A model generated the notes under the pieces. That model saw only the letters and a list, made by a program, of their open reading frames with translations. It ran no database searches and was not told the DNA's origin. Positions 12,222 through 22,059 of a stretch of DNA of 64,000 nt are shown one piece after another. The position numbers were made by a program, and so were the translations under genes. The stretch spans positions 248,001 through 312,000 of the forward strand of contig NZ_BBLT01000006.1 in assembly GCF_000775915.1 (NCBI RefSeq), read 5' to 3'. Each line of letters opens with the position of its first letter. Within the stretch, counting starts at the first letter, position 1. Source of the stretch: Sporocytophaga myxococcoides. Its GTDB lineage: Bacteria; Bacteroidota; Bacteroidia; Cytophagales; Cytophagaceae.

Positions 12222-12249
12222 AAAAAGTGCGGTAAGACCGCACTTTTTT
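12222..12249. terminator. Bidirectional intrinsic terminator
   Basis: Perfect 11-bp stem AAAAAGTGCGG / CCGCACTTTTT with loop TAAGA and T runs on both strands. Placed between the convergent permease gene and the minus-strand paralog gene, it can serve both. The remainder of the 341-bp gap (12085-12425) shows no gene I would defend. Confidence 0.85.
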
Positions 12250-12425
12250 AATTTATGTTTTTCAAAATCATCTGATGCCTTATTAATCAGAGCGGATGAG
12301 CAGTATTGATTCCTTCCTGATCCTTTCTTTCTGATGTTTCTCAAATCCTTATAACGAACAACTATCAAACCACAAAGGATTAGCATGTTGAAAATAATAG
12401 TGTTTACAATAAAGGCTATAGGTTA

Positions 12426-13100
12426 CTATTCAGAATCATCTTTCTGCTCCTGATCGGAAGATTCCTGGAGAAGCTTTCTCAACTCCGTCATTTCCTCATC
12501 GCTCAACTGATCTTCTTCACCACCAGGCTTGCGATTCAGGGCGCCTTCCAGTCCTCTTCCAAGGCCCCCGGTAAGGTTGCTAAGAATTTCCGGATTTCTA
12601 TCCAAAAGACCAACAACGTCTCCGACAATTTCCCGAACCTTTTCCAACCTCACTTTAAGCATTGCCTGCACACGCACATTGTTTATCTGCAGGTTTACCT
12701 CTTCAATACCTACATCGGCTCCAATTTGTAGTTCCAGCAGGTCTAGAACTTTGGCATGCAGATCTACGTGTGCATGTACATTTTTCACGACCAGTCCAAT
12801 GTGGTCGACTCCCACATTCGGTACAGAAAGCATCACGTCAGGGTCGCGATTGGAACCCAACCAGTCTTCGGGTTGGGCATTCGCCACTGGTTGCAGAGTG
12901 GCTGTGGTATCTGGTGCTTCCGGTTTGTCTGAAGGACGCACTTGCTGATGCGGTCTTTGCTGGCCATCTGATTTTTCGGGTTTATCAGATTTTTCACCAT
13001 TGTATTTCTCTGCAGATTCTTTCTCTTGTTTGACCTCATTTTGATCCTTCACCTGATGCTGCTCTTCTTCTTTCTCTTTATTCTTACTTATACCAAACAT
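12426..13100 (-). CDS. Conserved hypothetical protein, copy 1 of a tandem pair
   Basis: 224 residues, function not recognised. Residues 1-65 are lysine/glutamate/glutamine-rich and probably disordered. From about residue 66 comes the highly conserved DKPEAPDTTATLQPVANA and PEDWLGSNRDPDVMLSVPN. The core (about 95-170) has alternating amphipathic strands, for example VGVDHIGLVVKNVHAHV and VLDLLELQIGADVGIEEV, then a glycine-rich GGLGRGLEGAL and an acidic tail. I have the impression of similar core motifs (DVLL-VPN, VEAQALLKVRL) in actinobacterial hypothetical proteins, from memory only. The start is supported by AAGGAG 7-8 bp upstream. No signal peptide or membrane segment. Confidence 0.8.
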   Translation of the reverse strand: MFGISKNKEKEEEQHQVKDQNEVKQEKESAEKYNGEKSDKPEKSDGQQRPHQQVRPSDKPEAPDTTATLQPVANAQPEDWLGSNRDPDVMLSVPNVGVDHIGLVVKNVHAHVDLHAKVLDLLELQIGADVGIEEVNLQINNVRVQAMLKVRLEKVREIVGDVVGLLDRNPEILSNLTGGLGRGLEGALNRKPGGEEDQLSDEEMTELRKLLQESSDQEQKDDSE

Positions 13101-13662
13101 ACACTGATCTCCTTATTTTATCTCCACAGAATAAATCACCTTTTTTATTTTACAGGTAGTACTTACTATTCACAACAAATTGTAATAAGCAATGTTCCTT
13201 TTGCAGCAATAGCAAAAAGTTGAAAGTCGAAAGTTTAAAGTTTAAAGAAAAGGACTGTCTATATGTGAATACAGGTCAGTCGATCAATACAAAAAAGTTT
13301 AAAGCGAAAAGCATAAAGCTGAGTAAAAGAAAAGGTATAAAAGTTTTAAATAAAGAAAAAAACTGACTTATGAATGCAGGTTAGTAGATCAACTCAACAA
13401 AAGTTGAAAGTAAAAAAAGTATAAAAGTAGAAAGTATAAAAACTTTAGGCTTTTAACTTTCTACTTTAAACTTATCAAAGAGTTCATTCACTTGTATTTT
13501 TAAACTTAACTTTAATTACCGCCTACTTCCTGCTTTTAAGAAAGAAAGACCGGGATCTTCGTTAAATAGGAGGGACTAGAGTTAGACTGTGCTGATCAGT
13601 ATTTCAATTGTTAACTGCAATAAGATAAATTAAAGATAAAACGTTATACAATGATTCTTATA
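13101..13662. repeat. A-rich degenerate repeat region between the paralogs
   Basis: Contains many variants of AAAGTTGAAAGT / AAAGTTTAAAG. Two related blocks at about 13233-13302 and 13346-13410 share the order ACTG...TATG-GAAT-CAGGT-AGT-GATCAA and look like an ancient duplication. Near the end (about 13425-13466) arms AAGTAGAAAGT and ACTTTCTACTT can form a hairpin. The same A-rich word family recurs at 61321-61360. No gene. Confidence 0.55.
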
Positions 13663-14424
13663 TTATTCAGTATCATTATTCTGCTCGTCAGATTCTTGTT
13701 CTTGTTGCTTGTCTGATTCCTGGTTATTGCTCGATTCTATTTTTTTGCTGGATTCTGGATTTTTATTAGATTCTTTTTTCTTTTCTGATTGTTGTAGCAG
13801 TTTCCTCAGTCTGTCTTTCTCCTGGCTGCTCAATTGATTTTCTGAGCCTGGCTTACGTGCAAGGGCTCCTTCAAGTCCTCTGCCAAGGCCTCCGGTTAAG
13901 TCGCTAAGGATTTCCGGATGGTGGTCAAGTAAACCAACAACATCTCCTACGATATCTTTTACCTTCTCCAATTTTACCTTCAGCATCGCCTGTACACGTA
14001 CGTTGTCGATCTGTAGGTCTACTTCTTCAATTCCTACATCAGCACCTACATGAAGCTGTACCAGGTCAAGAACTTTGGCATTCAAATCGACGTGGGCATG
14101 CAGGTTCTTTACGTTTAATCCGATATGGTCAATCCCCAAATTAGGTACTGACAACATTACGTCAGGATCTCGATTGGAACCCAACCAGTCCTCAGGTTCG
14201 GCATTTGCCACTGGTTGCAGAGTAGCTGTAGTGTCTGGTGCTTCCGGTTTGTCCGATGGACGGACTTTCTGGAGCGGTCTGTCCTGACTATCTGTATGCT
14301 GGGATTTATCAGTTTTTGCTACATTGTCTTTATCTTTCGTCTCCTTTTTTTGCTCAACCTCGTTTCGATCCTTTACCTGCTGCTGTTCTCCATTTTTTTC
14401 TTTATTCTTATCAATTCCAAACAT
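13663..14424 (-). CDS. Conserved hypothetical protein, copy 2 of a tandem pair
   Basis: Paralog of the 224-residue protein encoded just downstream. The longer open frame begins at 14457, but I place the start at 14424: this ATG opens with MFGIDKNKEK, matching MFGISKNKEK of the paralog, and has the same AAGGAGAT ribosome-binding site about 8 bp upstream. The resulting protein is about 253 residues. The charged N-terminus and the C-terminal tail (rich in S, E, Q, N, K) differ between copies, while the middle from RPSDKPEAPD through PEILSDLTGGLGRGLEGAL is nearly identical. Unknown function; the conserved core with variable disordered tails suggests a scaffold or binding role, which is inference. 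Confidence 0.8.
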   Translation of the reverse strand: MFGIDKNKEKNGEQQQVKDRNEVEQKKETKDKDNVAKTDKSQHTDSQDRPLQKVRPSDKPEAPDTTATLQPVANAEPEDWLGSNRDPDVMLSVPNLGIDHIGLNVKNLHAHVDLNAKVLDLVQLHVGADVGIEEVDLQIDNVRVQAMLKVKLEKVKDIVGDVVGLLDHHPEILSDLTGGLGRGLEGALARKPGSENQLSSQEKDRLRKLLQQSEKKKESNKNPESSKKIESSNNQESDKQQEQESDEQNNDTE

Positions 14425-15067
14425 ATGCTCGATCTCCTTATTTTTATCTTCACCCAATAAATCACCTTATTTTATAAAATAAGTAGTATCTATATTCACA
14501 ACAATTTGTATATAGCAATGTTCCTTTTCCTGCTATTCATTTACAGCCCTAGGGAAATGAATCTTTCAATGCATAGATTAAAGAAGAGATTTAGGTATAA
14601 CCATTTAGTAGAATTCCAGAAAACGTTTCAAATAGAAAAATCAAGAGGTTGTTAATAACGCGTAAAATAACTTTTATTTTATTAATTTCCCCCACTGCTA
14701 ATACTGTATAAGTTCTTTTGCAGACTCTTTCTGATGCTCTTTTTTCCTCAATAAGATCACATAATAATGTATTTATTACTTTGGTAAGAGTATTGACCAA
14801 ATTAAAGAAAGATTGACTTATACAAATTAATTTGATTTCTAATTCTGATAATTAGCAATTTTGAATTATAGTAAAATAAGATTAGCTTTTATTTAAATTC
14901 CTCATATATTCTTTTAGAGATAATTTTTACCAGTTTAAATTATTAATCTGAAGAGAAACCTTACTTAGTCTTTTATTGTATAATGTTTTCCATATTAAGA
15001 AAATCCCTTAATTTCTTATTGTTTTGCGTTTTAAAGTTTAGCCTTTCGGACGAAAAAAAGATTTCTT
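14425..15067. other. Intergenic region, no supported gene
   Basis: AT-rich spacer upstream of divergent genes. A 69-codon minus-strand frame beginning with TTG at 14800 is open but has no ribosome-binding site or recognisable features. Presumably contains promoters for the paralog operon and the LytS kinase gene. Confidence 0.4.
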
Positions 15068-17962
15068 TTGCGAGCTGTTTTAATTCTCTGTTCAGTTTTA
15101 CTTATTACATTCTGGTCATATGCACAATACCCCCAGTATATTGCATATGATAATGAAAGCAGTTTGCCTTCTAATGAAGTTTATAGTATCCTTCAGGATC
15201 AGAATGGTTTCATTTGGATCGGCTGCGGTGCAGGTTTGTATAAGTTTAACGGCATCAGATATATTCCTTATCGGTCAGACTTACAAAAGTCTCGTTCGAT
15301 TACAGGTTTAACATTATCTTCATCTGGCACCCTTTATTGCTTCAATTTTAAATCTCAAACATTTTATATAGAAGGAGATAGTCTTAAAGAATTAGTCAAT
15401 CCAGGACTCGTTGATATCATCAATCTAACCTCTGATGCCAAGGGTAATATATATGCAAGCCATTTGGATGGAATCTCCTCATATAATGAAAAGAATAAGG
15501 AGTGGAAACTTATTTATCAATCAGATAAAACTTCTAAACAGGATAAGAATCGCCCTGTAGCCAAAGCATCCAGAATATCTAATCAAGGTGAACTCTTTTT
15601 TATTAGCCCGGAAGGTATTGGTAAACAAAATTACACTGGTGTACACTTATTTGAGCATCCATATTTTAATACAGCATCTCCCAGAAAACATGATCTGGTA
15701 GTCTATAATGATACGCTGTGGATATTTTCCAAGGATGGTAATATCATATATCTGTATGCAGGCGATACTTTGGAAATATTGCGCTCAAAAAAAATACGTT
15801 CTCTTCTCTATAATAGAAAAATCAATGCTGTAAGAGCATTGGACGATGGGAAATTATGGATATGTACATATAAGGGATTAATCAGCTACGATTTAAGAAA
15901 GGATTCATCTGCTCTATATTATCCTGAAATTGCATTTTCAGATTGTATACGGGATAGGGATGGAAATTATTGGTTTACTACACTACAAGAAGGGATATTG
16001 AGAGTTCCTAATCTAAGCTTTCTTGTGTGGAACAAGGAGTACGGCTTATTCTCAAATGATAGGTTGTCAAAGATTGTAACTGATAAAAATTACATCTATT
16101 TTACTTCAACAAGTGGAATGCTGGGAAAGCTAAACGTATTTAACCATACATTAAAAACCTATAACACTGGCATTAGCGCTGATATTCAAAGTCTGGATTT
16201 CGATTTTAATGAACGAACACTTTGGTTCAATCAAAACAATCACATGTTTGGACTAAAGGATGAAAAACTAAAATCAAGCATAAGCCAGGTTGAAGCTATT
16301 AAAGTCAGATACAGAATAGGTGAAGATATATTCCTTGCTAGTTCACATGGAACCTATTTAAACAATATACTTCTTAATAACTCCTGGGCAAGAGATATTG
16401 TGCATGCCAAAAATGCTGGACAAATATGGGTAGCATCAAATGATGGTTTGCTGCAACTTGATAAAAATAGAAGAAAATGGGCAGTGAATGATACTCTATT
16501 AGCTGGACATCAGATAATAGCGATAGATGCCGACACTTTACATCAACAACTTTTTCTTATTACTTTTAACGGATCAGTCTTCCAAGTTGATAAAGACAAG
16601 TTAGTCGATTCCATAGCACATTTGCCTCAGGGGGTATTGGCAGTAAAAATTAAATATTACGAAAATTGTTTGTATGTTGCCACGAACCAGGGACTATGGT
16701 CATTTGATTTAAACATTCTTAAATGGAAAAGCCTTAATGTACTATCAGGAATCGCATCAGATAATATTCAGGATCTTTTAATAGTCAACAATATCATTTG
16801 GCTTTGCACTGGTAAAGGGCTTCAAATGATGCCCATTGAGGAAAGAAATGACAGAATCGAAGCATCAGCAAAAGTATATCTACAAAAAGTTATTATAGAT
16901 GAGGAGGTTACTTCAAATTATTTAAATCTGAAGTTAAAATTCGGACAGCCACTTGTCTTATATCCGGAAGCAGTTTTGTACAGGTGTCAGGGAAAATTTC
17001 AGTATGCCTATCGCATAAAGAATATTGACACATCCTGGGTAATCCTCCCTGGAAACATTGATAAAATTGAATTACAGAATATTCCTTCCGGATCATTTAT
17101 TGTAGAACTGAAAGTGCTTGATTGTTTTGATGGGAACTCATCAGAGCATATAGTTCTTCAAGGGTATATAAACCCGCCTTTCTGGAGAACATGGTGGTTT
17201 ACATTGCTACTGCTTCTTATTTTTTCTATAGGAGCAATACTATTTTTGAAATACAGAATACAACAACTTAAACGTCGGCAACAGAAGGAAATTGAGCGCA
17301 TACATCTTGAAAATGAATTGCGTGTTGCTCAGCAGAGCGCCCTTATAGCTCAGATGAATCCGCACTTCATATTTAATGTACTAAACTCAATCAAAAGTTA
17401 TATTTATCGGAATGACAAAGAAAAGGCATTAATCTATCTGGATGATTTTTCTCATCTGGTGCGTACTGTATTAGAAATGAGTAGTGTTCAATATACATCG
17501 CTTGGGAACGAATTGAAAATCTTACGGCTCTATATAGATTTAGAAGCGATGATGGTGGCAGAAGATTTTACCTGTTTGTTTAATGTTGACGAAACCCTTG
17601 ATTTGAATCACTTGAAGTTTCCAACTTTGCTTTTACAACCCTTTATAGAAAACTCTTTCAAGCATGGCTTCAGGGCAAAAAAAGGAACTAAAAGACTAAC
17701 CCTTTCAGTAAGGGAAACTGAAAATGATACGCTTCTGATTCAAATATCAGATAACGGGATAGGTCGAAAGAAAGCAGAAGAGCTTAAAAGTCAAAACCAA
17801 TATAAAAAGCAATCATTTGCTACCAGCGCCATTCAGCATCGAATAGATTTGATTAACAGAGAAGGGGTTTTGAAAATAAATGTAGAAACTGAAGATTTAC
17901 AGGATAAAGATGGAAGTGCGATGGGAACTAATATAAACATAACCTTAATGTACAAACAATAA
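15068..17962 (+). CDS. Sensor histidine kinase: periplasmic propeller plus LytS-type kinase
   Basis: 964 residues. Signal peptide (about 1-19, ending WSYAQ); then a large periplasmic sensor made of two-component-regulator propeller repeats (about 30-600, e.g. NGFIWIGCGAGLYKFNG, DGKLWICTYKGLISYD), a Y_Y_Y-type beta-sandwich (about 620-705), one membrane helix (about 709-731), a coiled linker, and a His_kinase (LytS/AgrC-like) domain. Phospho-acceptor H766 lies in QMNPHFIFNVLNS and the ATP-binding block ISDNGIGR is near residue 895. Probably senses a periplasmic ligand and phosphorylates the LytTR regulator encoded 10 bp downstream. The start is a TTG; no ATG in frame would retain the signal peptide. 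Confidence 0.9.
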   Translation: MRAVLILCSVLLITFWSYAQYPQYIAYDNESSLPSNEVYSILQDQNGFIWIGCGAGLYKFNGIRYIPYRSDLQKSRSITGLTLSSSGTLYCFNFKSQTFYIEGDSLKELVNPGLVDIINLTSDAKGNIYASHLDGISSYNEKNKEWKLIYQSDKTSKQDKNRPVAKASRISNQGELFFISPEGIGKQNYTGVHLFEHPYFNTASPRKHDLVVYNDTLWIFSKDGNIIYLYAGDTLEILRSKKIRSLLYNRKINAVRALDDGKLWICTYKGLISYDLRKDSSALYYPEIAFSDCIRDRDGNYWFTTLQEGILRVPNLSFLVWNKEYGLFSNDRLSKIVTDKNYIYFTSTSGMLGKLNVFNHTLKTYNTGISADIQSLDFDFNERTLWFNQNNHMFGLKDEKLKSSISQVEAIKVRYRIGEDIFLASSHGTYLNNILLNNSWARDIVHAKNAGQIWVASNDGLLQLDKNRRKWAVNDTLLAGHQIIAIDADTLHQQLFLITFNGSVFQVDKDKLVDSIAHLPQGVLAVKIKYYENCLYVATNQGLWSFDLNILKWKSLNVLSGIASDNIQDLLIVNNIIWLCTGKGLQMMPIEERNDRIEASAKVYLQKVIIDEEVTSNYLNLKLKFGQPLVLYPEAVLYRCQGKFQYAYRIKNIDTSWVILPGNIDKIELQNIPSGSFIVELKVLDCFDGNSSEHIVLQGYINPPFWRTWWFTLLLLLIFSIGAILFLKYRIQQLKRRQQKEIERIHLENELRVAQQSALIAQMNPHFIFNVLNSIKSYIYRNDKEKALIYLDDFSHLVRTVLEMSSVQYTSLGNELKILRLYIDLEAMMVAEDFTCLFNVDETLDLNHLKFPTLLLQPFIENSFKHGFRAKKGTKRLTLSVRETENDTLLIQISDNGIGRKKAEELKSQNQYKKQSFATSAIQHRIDLINREGVLKINVETEDLQDKDGSAMGTNINITLMYKQ

Positions 17963-17972
17963 TATTAAAATT

Positions 17973-18728
17973 TTGAAATGTATTATAGTAGATGATGCTC
18001 CTCAGGCAAGAGAATTGTTGAGGATGATGCTTGCTGACCTTGCTGAGGATATTGAAATAGCAGGTGAAGCAGAGAATGTTGACCAGGCTGTATCTCTGAT
18101 ACGCTCAGTGAATCCTGAAGTTGTCTTTCTTGACATAGAAATGCCGGGTAAATCCGGATTACAACTGCTAGAGGACTTTGTAAAAGAAGAAGTTACATTT
18201 GAAGTGGTCTTTGTAACGGCATTTCATCAATATGCTATTCAGGCTTTCAGGCTTTCAGCTATAGATTACCTGGTAAAACCTTTACGGGGACAGGAGTTAC
18301 AGGAGGCATTGGTTAAAATACGAGAAAAGGTTTTGATGAAAGAATCGCTCGAACGGCTAAAGGTGCTTTTGAGTAATTTGACTGTTAAAGATAATTCTAC
18401 CCTTTGTATTCCCCTTAGTTATGGATATGATTATCTGCCCATTAATGATATTGAATATATTGAAGCGGACAGGTCCTATTCCTATATCCATTTAACCGGA
18501 GGGGTACATAAAGTGATTACAAAGCCATTGGCTTATTTTGATGATATGCTTCAATCCTTTGATGTATTTGTAAAGGTGCATCGATCTTATCTTGTTAGTT
18601 TACAACATATCACTTCATATAAAAAAAAATCAGAGGGAGGCACTATCATCTTTAAAAGTGGAAAGAGTGCTGAAGTAGCACGCAATTACCGCAAATTATT
18701 TTTAGATAAGCTGGCATTAAAATCCTAA
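17973..18728 (+). CDS. LytTR-family response regulator
   Basis: 251 residues. The receiver domain occupies about 1-120, with acidic pair D7-D8, phospho-acceptor D54 in VFLDIEMPG, and conserved T/K positions in VTAFHQYAIQAF and DYLVKP. A LytTR DNA-binding domain follows at about 150-248 (DIEYIEADRSYSYIHL, FVKVHRSYLVSL). Only 10 bp separate it from the kinase gene, so they form one operon and a cognate pair. The start is TTG, the only start that preserves the first receiver strand (KCIIVDDAP). Confidence 0.93.
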   Translation: MKCIIVDDAPQARELLRMMLADLAEDIEIAGEAENVDQAVSLIRSVNPEVVFLDIEMPGKSGLQLLEDFVKEEVTFEVVFVTAFHQYAIQAFRLSAIDYLVKPLRGQELQEALVKIREKVLMKESLERLKVLLSNLTVKDNSTLCIPLSYGYDYLPINDIEYIEADRSYSYIHLTGGVHKVITKPLAYFDDMLQSFDVFVKVHRSYLVSLQHITSYKKKSEGGTIIFKSGKSAEVARNYRKLFLDKLALKS

Positions 18729-18849
18729 TGTCACTACAAATCCAGGTGATTACGTCTTTCGGAAATTCTGGATCGCCGTTAGGAAAATAATAAAAACCTT
18801 ACGACATGTTATACCATATATTGAATCAGAATTTAAATATGGTTCAATT

Positions 18850-20337
18850 ATGAGGAAATCTTTACTGAGTACTGCATTACTTGGAGCTGCATTTAATTTG
18901 GGTTTTGCCCAAAGCCCTGATTTACGCTGGACGAAGCATTTCAATTCTCCACACCTTGGAATGATTGAGTCTATTGCTCCATTACCAACAGGAGGTTATG
19001 CCATTGCCGGAAATAAATTTGTAGGAGAAGTTTCTGATAATAACAGAGATTATATGGTGGCCGTGATTGATAATTATGGTAATACGAAGTGGTCAAAAAT
19101 TTTCGGAGGACCTAATCACGACTATGGAACGGAAGTGAAAATTGATGCTGATGGGAATATGGTTGTTGTAGGTTCAATTCAGTCTTCAACAATAGATTAC
19201 TTTACAGCTTCAAAGGGATATTATGATGTGGGAGTAATGAAACTGGATACCTCAAATGGAGATGTTATCTGGGCAAAGCGATATGGAGGCAATGTGTCTG
19301 ATTATGGACATGCTATCTGGCCAACAACTGATGGAGGCTATCTTGTAGGAGGAAGTTCAGGTTCGAAAACTGATGATGTGTCAGCAAATAATGGGGTGCA
19401 GGATGCATGGATTTTTAAAATTGATGCTGACGGCGTTTTGCTTTGGGAGAAAAACCATGGAACCACCGCTAATGATTATGCATACAGTGTTCAGGAAACG
19501 ACAGACGGTGGTTATGTATTTTTTGGAACATCTATGAATGACATGTGGGTGGTAAAAGTAGATTCATCCGGTACTGAAGATTGGAATAAAAGATTTGGAG
19601 GAAGCATTGAAGACCACTGCTACGTTGGTCAGCAAACTTCAGATGGAGGATATATTCTTAGTGGCTTTGCCAAATCATCTAATGGTGAATTTACAACCAA
19701 TGCAGGTGAGGAAGATGGATGGATTATAAAGTTAAGCTCATCCGGAACTGTTGAATGGAAACATGCTCTGGCTACCAATCGCATTGACAGAATATTCTCT
19801 GTTAAAGAAACAGAAGATGGTGACTTTATATACATAGGAACAAGTCAGAATAAAGTATATCTGATGTCTTCTCTTACTTTGGCAAAAGTATCAAATTCAG
19901 GAACAGAGGTTTGGAACAAAACGCTTCAAAATTCTAGTGAATTCTACGGTTACCAGATGCTTGATGTTGTTGAAACGCATGATGATGGCTATATGCTTGT
20001 GGGTGGTATAGGTGCTGTACAGACAGAGGTTTTTTATAATTCCCTCAGATCATACTTAATGAAATTCGGAGGAACCGGTAATGAAGGTGTTACCAATATC
20101 TTCAGTCTTAAGAGATCCAATGCTTTAACTTTATATCCCAATCCTGCCGCAACAGAGTTTAAAGTTACTATAGCTCAACCTATGGAAATAAGAATCGTGA
20201 ATGTATTAGGCGAAACTGTTTTAATGGAACAGGCTGCTCCCGACGAGTCTACTATTGATGTAAGTAGTCTTGCTCCAGGAACTTACTACGTGTTAGCAGG
20301 AAATAATACAAGTGGTCAACTGGTTGTTGTAAAATAG
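18850..20337 (+). CDS. Secreted beta-propeller-like protein with T9SS sorting domain, twin 1
   Basis: 495 residues. Signal peptide ends near FGLAQ-type junction GFAQ (about residue 21). The body (about 25-415) repeats the pattern TDGGY-hydrophobic-GG...W--K-D--G---W-K--GG, e.g. TTDGGYLVGGSSGS and TSDGGYILSGFAKSS, which should build a propeller of about 45-55-residue blades. A T9SS type A domain (about 420-495) begins near LYPNPAATEF. Function unknown; possibly adhesion or carbohydrate contact on the surface. Nearest neighbour downstream is a paralog of identical length. Starts 121 bp after the LytTR gene and is terminated separately. Confidence 0.85.
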   Translation: MRKSLLSTALLGAAFNLGFAQSPDLRWTKHFNSPHLGMIESIAPLPTGGYAIAGNKFVGEVSDNNRDYMVAVIDNYGNTKWSKIFGGPNHDYGTEVKIDADGNMVVVGSIQSSTIDYFTASKGYYDVGVMKLDTSNGDVIWAKRYGGNVSDYGHAIWPTTDGGYLVGGSSGSKTDDVSANNGVQDAWIFKIDADGVLLWEKNHGTTANDYAYSVQETTDGGYVFFGTSMNDMWVVKVDSSGTEDWNKRFGGSIEDHCYVGQQTSDGGYILSGFAKSSNGEFTTNAGEEDGWIIKLSSSGTVEWKHALATNRIDRIFSVKETEDGDFIYIGTSQNKVYLMSSLTLAKVSNSGTEVWNKTLQNSSEFYGYQMLDVVETHDDGYMLVGGIGAVQTEVFYNSLRSYLMKFGGTGNEGVTNIFSLKRSNALTLYPNPAATEFKVTIAQPMEIRIVNVLGETVLMEQAAPDESTIDVSSLAPGTYYVLAGNNTSGQLVVVK

Positions 20338-20357
20338 TCAGTTAACACAAAGGGGAG

Positions 20358-20385
20358 ATGGCTGCCTATAAAGGCAGCCATTCTA
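20358..20385 (+). terminator. Intrinsic terminator between the T9SS twins
   Basis: Perfect 9-bp stem ATGGCTGCC / GGCAGCCAT with loop TATAAA, followed by TCTAT; 20 bp after the stop codon of the first twin. Confidence 0.75.
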
Positions 20386-20481
20386 TATCTGTGGTTGATT
20401 CTATATTAGAATATCCTCTGAATCGTCTATTACACAATGAATCAAAAGTCAAAGTTACTTACCAATCTATATTATAATTGA

Positions 20482-21969
20482 ATGAAAAAACATTTACTGA
20501 GTTTAATGGCAATTGCTGCAGGCCACTTCTGTTTCGCCCAAATACCTGATTTAACCTGGGATCACTATTATGCGCAACCTCAGCAAAACTTTGAAGCCGT
20601 AGATCTTACATATGATGGAAAGTACATTATAGGAGGTTCAACCAAAGGGCAGTATACTAGAAATGCCATGATTGTGAAAGTGGATATAAATGGTGATACC
20701 CTTTGGAGAAAGGATTATTCAGGTAGTAATTCAAGTTCTGCTTTTTACTCCATTGCAACAACAAAGGATGGAAATATTGTTGCGGCGGGAAGCTCTAGTA
20801 TTATTAGGAATTCCAATATTTCCAGTAAAGGTGGAGGTGATTTATATGTAGCCAAGGTAAATTCAACGAACGGAGAAATACTGTGGCAGAAATTATATGG
20901 AGGAAGTAAAGAAGATAATGCATTTTCTGTAAGTGCCACATCAGACGGAGGATGCATCGTGGGAGGATACACAAATTCAATTGATGGAGATATTACTGGT
21001 GCAAAAGGAAACGAAGATGCCTGGATATTAAAACTTGATGCAAATGGGGAAATAGAATGGAGCATGGTTGCAGGAGATACTAAAGGTGACAGAGTAACTA
21101 AAATAAGGGAAACCTCTGATAAAGGTTTTATTTGCATAGGTTACCAATCACCTACGGATAACTATTATGCTGATCAATACTATGCTACCAATATGTGGGT
21201 AGCAAAGTTGAGCCAGTCTGGTGAAATCTTATGGGAAAAAATACTGGAAGGAAATAATTACGACAAGGGTAAGGACATTCTGGAAACCTCTGATAATGGG
21301 TTTGTTTTATGTGGTGAATCCAATTCAAATAGTGGTGAATTTAATTATACAACAGGTCAGTATGATATGTGGATTGTAAAGTTGGACGAGACTGGTGTGA
21401 TTCAGTGGAAAAACAGATATGGATCAATAGATGGAGATTATCCTTTCGCTGTAGGTGAAACCAGTGAAGGGTATGTGATGGTAGGACATTCTATTGGTAG
21501 TTATACTCTTGACTATTGGGTTACTATGCTAACGTATGATAAAGAAGACGGCACCAATACGAAGTGGAAATTTGTATCGGATTCTTCGTATTGTACAGTG
21601 ACTGATATGAAAGTTATTCCTTCCAACAGTTTTGTCTATGTCGGAGCAAAAGCAGGAAGTTACTCCAGAGCCCAGGCCTTCCTGGCAAAATATGGTGAAA
21701 ATAATCCTCCGATTGTATCTACTACTTCCATTGGTCAGGAGTTCTCAGGTTATGTAAGTAGTATCTATCCCAATCCTGCTGTGGAAGAGTTGAATATTAT
21801 GCTTTCCCAGAATACCGAGTTTTCTATAGCTAATTTATTAGGTGAAGTTGTCTTTACAGAAAAAGGGGTAATTGGAGTAAATACTGTTTCTTTAAAAAGT
21901 TTTTCTCCAGGCATTTATTATGTTACTACTGGGGCTGGAAAAGCTAGTAAGTTTGTTGTAAGTTATTAA
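20482..21969 (+). CDS. Secreted beta-propeller-like protein with T9SS sorting domain, twin 2
   Basis: 495 residues, a diverged tandem duplicate of the preceding gene: the same signal-peptide style (MKKHLLSLMAIAAGHFCFAQ), the same IPDLTWD opening, and propeller repeats such as TSDGGCIVGGYTNS and TSDNGFVLCGESNS, each followed by a W--K-D block. The C-terminal T9SS domain starts near IYPNPAVEEL. No catalytic motif is visible. Likely exported by T9SS and surface-displayed. Has its own terminator. Confidence 0.85.
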   Translation: MKKHLLSLMAIAAGHFCFAQIPDLTWDHYYAQPQQNFEAVDLTYDGKYIIGGSTKGQYTRNAMIVKVDINGDTLWRKDYSGSNSSSAFYSIATTKDGNIVAAGSSSIIRNSNISSKGGGDLYVAKVNSTNGEILWQKLYGGSKEDNAFSVSATSDGGCIVGGYTNSIDGDITGAKGNEDAWILKLDANGEIEWSMVAGDTKGDRVTKIRETSDKGFICIGYQSPTDNYYADQYYATNMWVAKLSQSGEILWEKILEGNNYDKGKDILETSDNGFVLCGESNSNSGEFNYTTGQYDMWIVKLDETGVIQWKNRYGSIDGDYPFAVGETSEGYVMVGHSIGSYTLDYWVTMLTYDKEDGTNTKWKFVSDSSYCTVTDMKVIPSNSFVYVGAKAGSYSRAQAFLAKYGENNPPIVSTTSIGQEFSGYVSSIYPNPAVEELNIMLSQNTEFSIANLLGEVVFTEKGVIGVNTVSLKSFSPGIYYVTTGAGKASKFVVSY

Positions 21970-21972
21970 AGG

Positions 21973-21998
21973 AGAGATCGCTAGATAGCGGTCTCTTT
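21973..21998 (+). terminator. Intrinsic terminator after T9SS twin 2
   Basis: Ten-base-pair stem AGAGATCGCT / AGCGGTCTCT (one G-T pair), loop AGAT, followed by TTTAAT; begins 4 bp after the stop codon. Confidence 0.75.
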
Positions 21999-22059
21999 AA
22001 TTATAAAGAGATTAATCCTTTGAGGCTTTTAATAAATAAATTTAAATAGTTAAAAATAT

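Noticed and set aside
12198-12386. Minus-strand 62-codon frame after the paralog gene
   Set aside because: Its last third is the perfect terminator hairpin, so it is unlikely to be translated.
14591-14800. Minus-strand 69-codon frame with TTG start
   Set aside because: No ribosome-binding site, signal or recognisable motif; expected by chance in AT-rich DNA.
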